Source: Hemileia vastatrix
Lineage: Eukaryota > Basidiomycota > Pucciniomycetes > Pucciniales > Zaghouaniaceae
Assembly: GCA_030280995.1 (NCBI GenBank)
Contig: JASXTE010000017.1
Location: 13,754,498 to 13,818,497 of the forward strand
Length of the DNA stretch: 64,000 bases
Reading direction: 5' to 3'
Shown here: piece by piece, positions 22,710 through 33,662 of the stretch
Position numbering within the stretch: position 1 is the first letter of the stretch
How the letters are laid out: the number at the start of each line of letters is the position of its first letter
Notes under the pieces: model-generated
Database searches by the model: none
What the model was told of the DNA's origin: nothing
The model's input: only the letters and a program-made list of their open reading frames with translations
Made by a program: the position numbers and the translations under genes

Positions 22710-24793
22710 TTAGTAAAACGTAGATGACTTCCTTTTTATAGCCACCCATTCATCATCTTCACAATCTTCTGGCTTTTCTAAAGTCAATAAATATTTGACC
22801 AACAACAAAAAAAAACCAGTCTGACACCAGAATTCATCTTGAAAATCAATTAATATAATATCAATGGGCACTTCTCTATCACTAATATCACCTGCACATG
22901 AATGAGCCAATAGAAATTGACCACAAATTTGATTCTTGATTGAACTATGTCAATATTCTTCTTCTAAACCTTTTGTCCTCTTAGAAACAAAATTCAAAAA
23001 TACTTCTTTCTCTTTTTCACCCTTTTTGACCAAATTTTCTAATTCTCCAACATATACACCCTTCCTTAACCTACTACTATCCTAAACTACCACTCCATCT
23101 TCATCTATATACACAACATCTTCTTCTATCACTTTTTTACCAAATTCATCTACACCAATTTCATCAATTTTATCCTCATAAAAATAATTTTCCAGTTTAT
23201 CCTCTTGGTGGAGTTCATCACCATAATTATCTACATACAATATTCCTGCCAGTTTAACCTCATGGGGGAGGTATGGAAATTCTTCAGCTACTTTAGTGCT
23301 GGCTTTAATCATAAGTATATCTTTATCAAACTCTTCTGAGTCTGAATCATCTTCAGTGGGTGGTCTTCTTGACAAACCATCTGGCATAGTAAAAGTTTTT
23401 CCAGGCTTATGAACTAAGTCAAAAGAAAAATGTTGAATGAATGCTACCCATCTAGTCATAGGTGCATTTGGTAAACTTGGGGAATAAATCATTTGAATTA
23501 AATATTTTTCATCCAATTGCAATTCAAATTGTTGGCCCCACAAAACATTTTGAAGTTTCTTTAAAAATTTTTCCACTCCACACAGTTCCAATTTTGGCTG
23601 AGAATATCTTGATTTGACTTCAGTGAATACCACAGATTCATACCTAACTGGCCTAATTTAACTAGGTTTATCCATCTGAGACAAAAATGCCCCAGAAGCA
23701 ACCTGACTTGAGTCAACTGCTAAATAAATCCTACCAGAATCTTTTTCATAATCTAATTTGTGCAGGACTAAATCCTTCCCCACAACCTTCTTAAATCTCT
23801 CAAATTCCCTTTCACACTTTTCATCCCACTGCTAGTCTGCATCCTTTCTCGTCAACCTTCTCAATGGAGCTTCCAATGAAGAAAAGTCCTTGATAAACAT
23901 TCAAACATAAACACATACGCCTAATAACCCCCTAACTTTGGTTGTATTCTTGAGTCTTGGCCAGGACTGAATTTTATTCACTTTCTTCTTGGACAAAATC
24001 CTACCCTCTCTACATACCACATGACCAAAAATCTCTAAAGCTGGCACACAACATGAAAATTTTGAGCCCAAAATAGTTAAACCAGCTTCTTCAATTCTAA
24101 ACAAGATCCTCTCTAAAGTGATCGCATACTCCCAGATGAATTTTTGTATCCCTGGGTTCTCCTTAAACACTTCATTATCGTAATCTGTTGAAAGTCCTTT
24201 AATTCCTCCATCGTCAATAAAGTTTCCAGAATATTGAGGAATTTCATCTTGAAGAATCCAAGCCATCTGAGCTTGATAAACGGCAACTGAATTTGTTGCT
24301 CCTTGAGGTAATCTTGTCAATTGTAATTTTCCTAGAAGTGTATCAAAATTAGTGAGAGGCCTAGAGTCTGGATGCAACTCTCTTTCATCATATCCCCCCA
24401 TAATATCACTTAAACCATAACACACTCTCCCAGCAAACGCTTCCACAAACTCCTTAGCACTAGGTGGTATTCCAGCATCCTTTATTGTAACCCTATTCAA
24501 TTCCCTGAGATTATGAACTACTCTAAGTTTTCCATTCAGTTTCTTGATACAAAATACTGGACTAGAATAACTTTATGATGATTGCTCATACAGTCCAGTG
24601 CAAACTGTTCTCTGACAACTTCGATATAAGCTTCTATTAATGCAGCTGGAATTGGGATTGGTTTTTTCTGCCACGGTTCATGACATACTACAGGAATCTT
24701 GTAAGGCTCCCCATAGGAATGCTTCAACACACCCCTCTCCTCTTCTACAAAAGCAATGGCCTTCTCTCGCTTGACCATCACATCCAGAAACAA
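22710..24793 (-). pseudogene. Element C: reverse transcriptase and RNase H
   Basis: RT pieces on the minus strand: KIPVVCHEPWQKKPIPIP (24536-24793), then LNRVTIKDAGIPPS, YGLSDIMGGYDERELH, LPQGATNS, and the catalytic FIDDGGIKG (23901-24500), with HVVCREGR following. RNase H gives LAVDSSQVASGAFLSQ near 23700 and then FDLVHKPGKTFTMPDGLSRR (23082-23633). Stops at the ends of these frames break the enzyme at least four times. The FxDD form and the RLPQGATNS block are typical of a basidiomycete Ty3-type lineage. Confidence 0.85.
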
Positions 24794-25622
24794 CTTCTTC
24801 TCTTCTCCAGACAGCCAACCATCAGGTCCAAAATTAAAAACATCTAATCTAATAAAAGTGATTCTTTAAGTTTCAGAAAATTTGGGTGGATTCTTCACCA
24901 AGGGAAATTCATAAGGATCTCTTTATAGCTTTGGTCTTCTCATAGGTGGATTTAATTCAGCAGGTAGCGGTTCATTAATTGGTCATATTTTATTTGCTAC
25001 CTTGTTATATTTTGCTGCCTTCACATCTACATAAACTTGAGGTAAAATATTTATTTTTGTATTGCCATTGAAAATTTCATCAAAGGAATTCACTTCATTG
25101 TCAGAATCAGAATCAATATAAGTAGAAAAATATTTTATATCATTTTTAAATTTAACCCTTGTCTCTTTTCCGTCGTCTAGTTTATCAACAATTTTTCCAA
25201 CACCTTTAACACCCTTATCCATCATAAAATCACCAGTAAAAAAAGTTGGCAGTTTATCCTCTTGCTGGAGGACTGGAATCAAATTATCAAAACAATTATT
25301 TTTTTGTGTTTAAATTATACAAAGAATTTTTATAGAATTTTGATGAAATAATTGCAGTTTACCCTCTTGCTGGAGTTCAGAAAATAAACCATTCCAATTT
25401 TTATTCAACATAATTTTTTCCATCTTCCCTCTTGATCCATTCTTGAACATGATCAAAAAACTTGACAGAGAAGTGAGGCAAGCCAAAAATTTAAAGACAT
25501 AATAACAATTTAACATATTATTAACAGAAAATAATTGAGAATCCACTTGAATTATCTCCAAGTGAGCTGACCTATTTCAATCTGGGATCTCATCCTGAGG
25601 AGGGATTGCTACATTAGAGTGA
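24794..25622 (-). pseudogene. Element C: spacer between protease and RT
   Basis: Short acidic minus frames (24983-25282, 25310-25561) without a known domain. The peptide word LQQEDKL or LQQEGKL occurs here and as LHQEDKL further down in the RNase H tail. It is encoded by copies of the same nucleotide motif that is repeated in the 3' noncoding region. Confidence 0.5.
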
Positions 25623-26438
25623 TCAGCCCCTGCTACCCCAAAAAATGAGGGTTTCCAAAATTCCCCTCTGAAAATAATTCACCGGAAGCCCTCCGTTACA
25701 ACGCCGCTTCTTGATGCAAGTACAACACTGACACAGAGTAGTGATCCCTGGCTGTGTCTCCCAACCTTCATCTCCAGGAGGTGCCAACCACATATGTAGC
25801 TTCCTCATATCCTCTCCAGTAATCTCCAAACTAATACCCATTCCAGCTTGATAACTGATGCTGGCCTCAAAATCCATCAAAAAAGGAACACCAAGAGCAA
25901 TTTTAACTGCCCCTCTGGCTACATAAAAGTGAACCTTACCAATAGATCCACCAATACCTAATTTGACATTCTCAGCTGTACCCATCAGTTCTGTTGCATG
26001 CCCTCCAATACCTCTGAGGTTTCCCCCAGTACCAGTTTTAATTGGCAAGCCTATAATCTTTGCTTGCTCTAAAGAAATAAAATTAATTTGAGACCCTGAA
26101 TCAACCAAGGCCTTTACCTCTTTACCATTAAGAGTTACCACTAGGTAACCCAGGGGAGCAGAAAAATGTGTTTCAACATCCTTTCCAAACTTTTCAGCAT
26201 TTTGACGAATATATTCCACCTCTCCAGAAGAAACCCATCGCCTCGTCAGATGCTTCTTTTGCTTCTCTGAAAGCGCAGGAATAATCGTGAATAGCTCTCC
26301 TAAAGATAAGGGAATCTGAAGTTGATTCACCCCATTTAAAACTTTGTCCATTGCATTCTCTTGACTGGATACTACTCGCCATTTGTACTGGACTTGAGAT
26401 TTAATTACCTTGGCTCTGGGCACCTCTTGAGGACCCAC
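25623..26438 (-). pseudogene. Element C: aspartic protease
   Basis: The 271-aa frame has the active-site block VKALVDSGSQINFISLEQA (D-S-G) at about residues 110-128, a flap-like LRGIGGHATEL, and ALGVPFLMDF for the distal strand, a good match to Ty3-type proteases. An N-terminal KWRVVSSQENAMDKVL stretch links it to Gag. It overlaps the end of the Gag frame by 34 nt in the -1 frame, so Gag-Pro could need a -1 shift. No clear slippery heptamer is visible, so an indel is equally possible. Confidence 0.8.
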
Positions 26439-28210
26439 ATTGCCATCTTCACCCCCATAATAACATCTTCACTACTGATAACCCTAGCTCCATCACCTGC
26501 TTCTTTCTCTAATCCTGATCCATCACTAGTCCTTCTTACTCCCTCCATTGGGATGGGACTGCTAAAACTTGGTCTGTGTAGTGACGCCAAAGGTACGTCT
26601 TCCTCAGAATATGAATCATCTTCTGGCATTGGCTCACCATTTAAATCAAACTTGCCATATCTAGGAGTCCCCATATCAGCCATCCCCTTCTTCATTCTAT
26701 AAATTTTTTCCTTAGAGTAAGGTCTCAACTTGTTAATTTCCTTGCCAAGTTTAGCTTTTAGCTGGCTCTGAATGCTACTTTTAGCTATAGTAGCAGCTGC
26801 TCTTCTAGCAGCATTGACATCATATTTGCCAGCCATACAGTTACCCTCCGCTCTAGCAACCGTTTCCAGCTCCAAACCACCAAAAGAGGTTGAAAATTTG
26901 GCCTTACTGACCCCTTTCTCTTTACTTTTATCAGCTTTACCACTGCTTTTACTATCACCATTTTTGCCACCCTTGGCATTATCATCATCGTCCTTCAATT
27001 CTTCAAACCGGGCTCTTCTTTCAGCTGCCATATTCCTTCTAACCAAATAAGAAGATGCTTGTCCATCACTGGGATTGATGAGCAATCCATCAGGAAATTT
27101 ATAAACTTTAACATCAAATAACACTCTCCCAGAATCCAAATCTTTATCTAGAGTAAAACATACTTCAGCTCTGTGCCCCCTCCTATTACAATAGGAGCAC
27201 ACCTTTGGCTCATCATAGCCACCTCTAAAAAAATTTCCACCATTAGCATTCCCATTCCTGCCATTTCCAGAGAAGTGATTACCATTGCCATTGCCATTAA
27301 AATTTTTACATTCATATCCCCTTGATTGATAAGAAGTAGACGTCAACAAAGAAGCAATTGGGGCCTTATTGGCCTTCTGAGTCTCTTGGACAAAAATCTT
27401 TAATTGCTTTGTTAAATTGGCCAAATGATCAACCATCTTGTTGTCCATATTGCCCTCAACTTTTACCACCTGTAATCCCATGTGAGCCTTCTTGGCTTCT
27501 TGAGCTTTGACCATGATATCTTTATTTTCAGCCAAAACTTCACTAACCTTGCTGACATACTGAGTGCAAGACTCCTGATACTTGTCCAATGCCATTAATT
27601 TAAGATGGGCTTGAATGTTTTCTTTGATGACCTCTAAAGCCAGCAGTTTTTGTTTTCCATTGGGTAGTTCCTTCATCAAATCTTTTCTTGAGAGATCCTT
27701 CAAGATGTCCATTTGAATATAACTACTAAAAGCTGACCAGAACATATCCTTAGCTTGATTCTCATGCACCAATTTTTCCACCATAATAAGATATTTGACC
27801 ACTTCATCAAATTGAAAACATAGCTTCTTGAAATCAGCCATGGAAGAAACACCGCCCTTTACCTGCCAATCACCAACAATTTTATTAAGGTCCAGCATAG
27901 TAAACCTAAAACCCCATCTATTAAGCATAGCCTTAGACAGATTTATTCAATTCTTATCCTTGAAAGCCTGCATAGCAATGACTTCTTTCTCCACCTCCCT
28001 ATCAGCAATAAAAAACCTAATCTGCTTCACCATGTCCACATGAGAAGCACCATCAACAGCAGAAGCAGCTTCATACCTGCTAATAAACCATTTAACCTCC
28101 TCCCCATTAAAATTTGGGCCATCCCAAGAAACGATTCTCACTGAAGCAGTGAGAGGAAGAGAAGATCTAGAAGCAGTTTCAGAAGACATCCCAATAAAGT
28201 AAGAAAGCAT
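26405..28210 (-). pseudogene. Element C: Gag with CCHC zinc knuckle
   Basis: The frame starts near 28210 (or at the internal MSSETASRSS, 28189) and reads through one TGA at 27947 (KDKN-stop-INLSKAM, where Trp is likely) into a 507-aa frame. It has a helical Gag domain, Gly/Asn-rich repeats (NGNGNGNHFSGNGRNGN) and a canonical CCHC knuckle CSYCNRRGHRAEVC near residue 245. A basic and acidic tail follows with DDDDNAKGGKNGDSK. It would form the particle and bind element RNA. Apart from the single stop it is unusually well kept. Confidence 0.85.
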
Positions 28211-28376
28211 TTAAACCGTTAAAAATAAGCAAGCCTCTTGCAGGCTAATAAAATAAAATCGATTAGAGTTCCAAAGAATAAGCCTCTTGCAGGCTAAGAA
28301 AGTCCTAGGTCCAAATAATTCCTTGAAAAATATAGAGATTTCAAACCCCACGTTGGGCACCAAATATGTAGGTAGA
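28211..28376 (-). other. Element C leader and primer-binding-like site
   Basis: On the minus strand, four bases inside the 5' LTR, the sequence reads TTGGTGCCCAACGTGGGG, which looks like a tRNA-complementary primer-binding site. The tRNA was not determined. The leader also holds two copies of AAGCCTCTTGCAGGCTAA (28231-28248 and 28280-28297), each with a small GCCT...AGGC hairpin. Confidence 0.55.
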
Positions 28377-29530
28377 CTCTTACAGTTGCCTTGCTGTAAG
28401 CAGAATCCAAAGGAGTTGGATAAACCAGAGAAAACCCTGTCCTTCTAAGTAAAATAAGGGTTGTTCAAATAACTAAGCTCTCTAGTCTACTTGAATTGAT
28501 TGAAATATATGAAACTGTGACTTATAAAGCTTATTGAGATTTAGAAATAGCAGCTGTTGAAAAAGAAAGACTGATGACAACAATTAAGTGTACCAGTGAA
28601 AGATCTGAAAAGATAGACTTAAATTTTTTTAAAGATTTTATTTTAAATGGGTTAACAATAAAAAAAAGTGCCTGAGATGGAGACCTTTCCAATGATACCC
28701 TACATGTGATGAAAATATAATTGTTGTGTTATATTTCAAAAGTGTTATGAAAAATATAAATTTTATAAGGGTATTATAATTTAATTTAATTTTGTTGAGA
28801 AATGAAAATATGAATAATGGTTGTTAATTAATTCAAAAGACCCTTCTAATTGAAACTAAAGAGACAAAAAACTCTAGAAGACTAAGATTCCCCCCTTTCT
28901 ATTGGATTCTCCTACTCCAGACCTTTCCAACAATACCCTACATGCATAGGATCTACAATAAACTATTGATCTAATAAGCATAATAAATTCTAACCAAATT
29001 TTGCCACAATAGCCAAATTTTTCCAAAGTCACCAAACTTTAATACAGTGTCCAAACTTTGGTACAGTGACCAAACTTTGGCACAGTGACCAAACTCTGGC
29101 ACAGTGACCAAACTTTGGCACAGTGACCAATCTCTAACCCAGTGACCAGAATTTCCCATTGTGAGCAAATTTTGCCACAATGAGCTCTTTTTGACATAAT
29201 GAGCTAATTTTTCCAGAGTGAGCTAAATTTGCTGCAGTAGGATAATTTTGTCACCATGACCAAACTTTGCCACAATTACAGAATTTTTCCAGTACACTTT
29301 GCTTTTGCACCGGTAAATCACTGGATCAAACCAGAGCGCACCAGAGTACACCGGAGCACTGGAGCTCATTGGCCGTTCCATCAGCACACAATATCCACCA
29401 ATAATACTATAAGTCCTTAAATAAAGTAAAACACTTCCAAAATTCTAAATATCCAGCCTTATAATCCAGAAAATTGCTACTAATCTTCAAAAATAAGCTT
29501 AAGTGGCATACACAGATGTGGAATGCCACA
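28377..29530 (-). repeat. Element C 5' LTR (1154 bp)
   Basis: Pair of 17875-19117. It has about 7 copies of the 19-bp tandem unit (29030-29160), accounting for 76 of the 89 bp difference in length. The element promoter is expected here. Confidence 0.9.
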
Positions 29531-29712
29531 GCATTATACTCCACAATATCCTACCTGATTTAAAGAATGAGTGGAATGATCTTTATGAAGAAGAGGATCC
29601 TGAACCAGCGCCAGATCTCCCCTCCCTTGAATCACAAAACATTCATTCAACCAGCATATGCTCTGTCATTATGCCAATCACCCTCCACCATTTTGACACA
29701 CAACCCTTTTAA
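29531..29712 (+). pseudogene. Element D: transposase C-terminus
   Basis: This continues the frame cut at 17874. It reads LHNILPDLKNEWNDLYEEE and ends ITLHHFDTQPF-stop, matching the C-terminus of the element E transposase (LHNLLADLKDQW ... ITLQHFSTQF-stop). It proves that elements C and D are nested and gives the natural stop of the D transposase. Confidence 0.88.
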
Positions 29713-31024
29713 TTTCTTGTTTTCATACTCTCTAAATGTCCACTTTTTATACTTTATTCACTTGGCTTGGTATTTTTGTTTGTTGCATATTCTTTTTTTT
29801 TTTGGAATTGACAGTGAATATCTTTTTTTTGGATGGCTCATTGGTTTTCTTTCACCAACTCAACATGACATCGCATATTTTATGAAATCACATAATTTTT
29901 CACTGTTTCTTTTTTCATTTATCCCTCATATCCTTTTCCTCTTCTCCTCAAACATCCCTCAAAAAATTTGGTTTCATTTATTTTCTCATCTCATCTCTCC
30001 AGGTAAGTCATTTTATTCTTTTTTTGCTTTTTTGATTACTAATTATATTTTTTTTGTTTTTTTTCTGTTTTTTTTATTTTTTGTATCTAAATTTTTCTTG
30101 TAAGTGGTTATTTTTGATTTAAATGGTAAAATTAACCTTTTTTTTCTTTCCCTCTTTACTTTCTTTTTTAGCTCCATCACCCTAATCTTCATGCCTCCTT
30201 GGAATGGTCATTATCCCCCGTTTCCCCTATTTCACTTTTTTTGGCTCCGTGTCATTAAAACACATACATTGCACATTCTTTATTCATTTCACTTACTCCA
30301 TATTCAATTTCCCCACAATTCCAACATGAATCTTTCTCTCTCATTTTTCCTATTTTCAATCAAGGTAAGTTTCATCTCCTTTTTTTCATGCCTGTATTAT
30401 ATCTCATTCCTTTTTTGATAATTTCATACTTAAATATATGTATGACTCTTATCTGGATAACAGTGAACTTATTAAACTTCTTTTGTTCTCATCTCCATTA
30501 CTACCTTTCATGTTTTTGTAAAATTTTGAAAATTAGACTTGGAACTAGGGTTATGTTTATTCTAATCTAATTTTCTTTTTACTGAAGATTCTCCTGATGG
30601 CTATCTTTCATTTCCTACAAACAGATATGAATTTGGTTTAGTGGTTAATGAGATATTGACTGTTAAAGTTGAGCCTTTTTTTCCCAATTTAAATTTTTAT
30701 TTTATTTTTTTATGTAATGAATGAGGGTTGGGTTTATTTAAGTCACATTTCCTTTAACTGAAGACTCTACTAAATCCTATCTCTTAACTCCCACAAACAG
30801 GTTTGAATTAGGTTCAGTGGTTGCTGAGATTTTGACCTTTGAAGTTGAGCATTTTTTTCCAAATTTCACTTATCTTATTTCACATTTTTATATTGCATAA
30901 TTTAAGAATAAGGATTCTTAAACTCTTATATGATTATAATCTAGTCTTTTATCTACCTCTTTTTGGACTTTTCATCATCACTGTTCAAGTTTTTGTGCAA
31001 ATTTGAAAATTTGCTTCTAATGTC
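29713..31024 (+). other. Element D inter-gene region, leader of TET-like gene
   Basis: T-rich DNA. The first 300 bp match 59640-59940 in element G up to a perfect donor-like CAG/GTAAGT (30000-30005 and 59928-59933), so both copies may have a 5' leader exon there. Further right is a direct duplication of about 180 bp (30540-30712 and 30722-30895, sharing ACTGAAGA and GAGATDTTGAC words). The open frames seen here are T-rich artefacts. The N-terminal coding part of the oxygenase, present in G, is not found in D. Confidence 0.5.
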
Positions 31025-31417
31025 ATGGTAACCTTTGGTGGTTTTTATAAAAAAATTCACATGGATAAAAACAATCTCAACTCACTCACAATTGGAATAT
31101 TCTCATACATTAATCCAAAAATTTGTCTTCCTATCACCACACCCTGCTCATCTACAAAAGGCCATGCTCTATACTTTCCACACCATCAATGCATTATTGA
31201 CTTTGGAACAGGAAATCGGTATTTGAATCTTCACAATCACCAGACAACTAAAGCACCACCTGACTTAGAATCCTGTGAAGAATTCACACATTTTGGATGT
31301 TTCTTTCAAATCAATGGGGAGCTGGTCAATAGGATTGATAAGGTAAGAGAAAAATGTGAGGCAAAACAAAAAAAATTAGATAGAAAGAAAAATTATGGGG
31401 TGTCATATAGGTTGTAA
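31025..31417 (+). pseudogene. Element D: Tet-like 2OG-Fe(II) oxygenase fragment
   Basis: The frame encodes the catalytic half of a protein of the Tet-like 2OG-Fe(II) oxygenase type (TET/JBP superfamily, oxidation of methylated pyrimidines in DNA). Visible are the iron-binding HxD in YKKIHMDKNN, a GIFSYINP strand, KGHALYFPHHQCIIDF, a His in NHQTTKAPP that fits the distal iron ligand, and the family-like THFGCFFQI end. An exon end at about 31338 (GATAAG/GTAAGA) is likely, so the lysine-rich tail may be intron. The N-terminal half is missing, so the gene is broken. Element G has a fuller copy at 60930-62040. Assignment rests on recalled family pattern; a profile search would decide. Confidence 0.72.
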
Positions 31418-31983
31418 ACTTTTATTTTTATTTCATGAATTAAAATTTTACAAGTCATGTATGATAATCTACTTACCTAATTTAATGAGCCATTGGCCAT
31501 GTGTTGTATAATGGTAATCATGAGGAAATATGCTTTTCTCATGGGGTTCATGTATATATTTGTGTTTGATTTCATTGACTTTGGTCACAGATGATTTCCA
31601 CTCACAGTTTTACTTGAATTTTCATTAATTTAAGTTTGTTAATTATCTTATAAGACTTATTTTTATGTTAATTTATGCAATGAACATAAATTTTGGCAAT
31701 CTATGCCCCTACTTCAATAAACCACAGGGGAGGGTATTGCCTTTTTTTTTCTGAATTAGAAAAAAAATGGTGATCCCCACCCCCGGTTATGGTAAATAGC
31801 AGGGTAGGGTATTGTCAAAAAAAAATTAGGGACACTCTAAAGTTCAGGAGGGGATTTCTAGAAGTTCACCCCTAGATTTCCTTTGGTGAATCTTTCAAAT
31901 CTCAGTGAGGAGTGTGTTTCAAGGATTGATTATTAGCTTTAATGAATTCTATCAAGAAAACTTTGTAAACAAAATAAAAAAAA

Positions 31984-33345
31984 CTATTTATGAAAAATTT
32001 TCATCAAGTGTTCAATTTCCTCAATAGATTTATTAGCTTTAACAAAATCTCTCAAGAAATCTTTCCTTTTTGAACCTTCTTCAACTTGATACTTGAGTTT
32101 CATTTGATCAAATAGGAAATTGTACTCAAGAGCCTTCTCCTCTTTCTTTATCTTGATATTCTTCTCCTCCAAGTCATGTGCCCTTTCATCCCTCTTTAAA
32201 GAAAGCTCAAATTTCTTCTCTTCCAAGTCTTGTATCCCCCCATCCTTCTGTAAAGAAAGCTTGAATTTCTTCTCCTCCAAGTTATGTTCCCTATCATCCC
32301 TTTGTAAAGAGAGCTCATATTGTTTCTTTTGGAAGTTGAAAGTATCTCTTTCAACTTCAACTTTACCTAGAGTGAAAAGGAATATTTACAAAAGAAAAGA
32401 AAGGCTCACTTAATTATTAAGAGGTATGCTATCACTTACCAGATTCACGTTTCTCCAGAAAATCATCAATGGAAGAAAAAGTGGTTTGGGAAAAACTATC
32501 TCTGTTTTTCTTTCTATGAATGATGAAATTAAAATTAGTTAATGGTCTTTGCTTTTTTTAAAGGTAACATTTTCCTCTTCATAATTGATGCTAGCTTCAG
32601 CCTCACTTTCTTGAGTATCCTGGGTTCATTCATTAGCCTTTTTAGAAATAAAAAAACAGCTATAGAAGAAATAAAAAACTTACTGGAGTGGTATCATGTT
32701 GGTTTATATCACCATAAGGATTTATTAGAAAGCTATCTATATTTATTGGATTTAGAACAGGGGAGGCTTGTGTGGAGGAAGAGGATGGTAAAAGATTTCT
32801 TTTGACATCATGTTTGGAGATAACATCTTCACAATCCAACATGTTGGCAAGATTAACATCAGCTTTCTCTCCAAAAATAGCATCCATCTCTTTATAGTAT
32901 GGACATAGCAAATCAAGTTTATCATCTTTGTATTTTATGCCCTTACTGATATCGATTTTGATAATACCAAAACCAGTAGAGAATGAAAGAGTCTTTACCT
33001 TCTTGTATTTGGCTCAGTAATTTTTGAAACATTCAGACATCTGTTTAGGTAAAAGATAAATCCTTCCCTTTGTCTTATTTTGTAATTCATTGGCCATTAG
33101 AAGATAGCCATTGACTTTTGATGCAGGGGGACATCCTACTTTAGTTGCATTCTCAGTACCAAAACAAGAATCATGATTAGTTTTTATTTTTAGCCAGTTG
33201 ATAAGTATGAGATGATCATCTTTTTTTAGTTGAACAGTCTTTGATTTCTCAGCTGAGTGGGGGAAATAGGTAGTAATGGGTTTTGAAGAAAAACTGGGTG
33301 AAGGCTGCCTTTGAGAATATCTATGATGATGGGGTATGTTGTGAT
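31984..33345 (-). pseudogene. Element D: Myb/SANT-like DNA-binding protein
   Basis: This minus-strand gene converges on the oxygenase gene. From about 33345 (PHHHRYSQRQPS; the expected ATG reads ATA) it has a Ser/Pro-rich lead and then a trihelix/SANT-like domain: KKDDHLILINWLKI, SKVNGYLLMANEL, FKNY-stop-AKYKKVK, STGFGI, and CPYYKEMDAIFGEKA near 32890. An acidic segment follows. An exon ending GAATCTG/GTAAGT (32438) splices after CACTCTAG/GTAAAG (about 32372) to a long coiled coil (KKFELSLKRDERAHDLEEK) that ends at 31984. PIF/Harbinger elements typically encode such a Myb-like second protein needed for transposition. A TGA at about 33014 and the lost start make this copy dead. Confidence 0.75.
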
Positions 33346-33607
33346 ATTTGAAGATGAAAAGTAGAAGAAAAACCCAGATGAGATGGGGAGGGGTTTGAAC
33401 AGAAATTATTAGACAGGATGGGAGTGCGCAGAAAGGTAGGGAGGCTGGAACATCTATAAATTTCTCCAAGATGTGGTTATGAAAAATTGAGGATAAAAAT
33501 GACAGATAGAGGTGAAAATTGACATGTAAAAGGTCTTTTAACCCAATTATTAGCAAAAAAAGTTGCAGAAGATAATTGGGGTTTAAATGATTTTTATCTG
33601 AAACTAA

Positions 33608-33641
33608 TTTAATTGTGGATCGGTCAACATTTATACCCCCT
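33608..33641 (-). repeat. Element D right terminal repeat
   Basis: AATTGTGGATCGGTCAAC then ATTTATACCCCCT is the inverted, mutated match of the left end. It is followed by AAG, where the left flank is AAT. Confidence 0.7.
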
Positions 33642-33662
33642 AAGAACAGTAATTCCACTCAA

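Larger units (their letters stand above)
17875..29530 (-). mobile_element. Element C: Ty3-type LTR retrotransposon
   Basis: LTRs at 17875-19117 and 28377-29530 both start TGTAGGTAGACTC and end GGAATGCCACA. On the minus strand the order is 5' LTR, primer-site-like sequence, Gag, protease, RT, RNase H, integrase, a long 3' noncoding region, a polypurine tract and the 3' LTR. It sits inside the transposase gene of element D. The interrupted frame continues directly after 29530, which fixes the insertion point. The target duplication is eroded (GTGTT versus GCATT at best). Frames are multiply broken. Confidence 0.92.
16345..33641 (+). mobile_element. Element D: PIF/Harbinger transposon with TET-like gene
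   Basis: The left end begins AGGGGGTATCAATGCTCAGGGATCC at 16345. The right end is its inverted, more diverged match, GGATCGGTCAACATTTATACCCCCT, ending at 33641. The 3-bp flanks are AAT and AAG, an eroded ATT-like target duplication. Without the nested retroelement C (17875-29530) the transposon is about 5.6 kb. It carries three genes: transposase (+) near the left end, a Tet-like 2OG-Fe(II) oxygenase fragment (+) in the middle, and a Myb/SANT-like protein (-) near the right end. The same gene order is seen in element G (56246 to the window end), which supports one transposon family. Confidence 0.85.

Noticed and set aside
29567..30103. 178-aa hydrophobic frame resembling a membrane protein
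   Set aside because: T-rich DNA always reads as Phe/Leu/Ile. It overlaps the real transposase C-terminus in another frame. The part shared with G is better explained as a leader exon.
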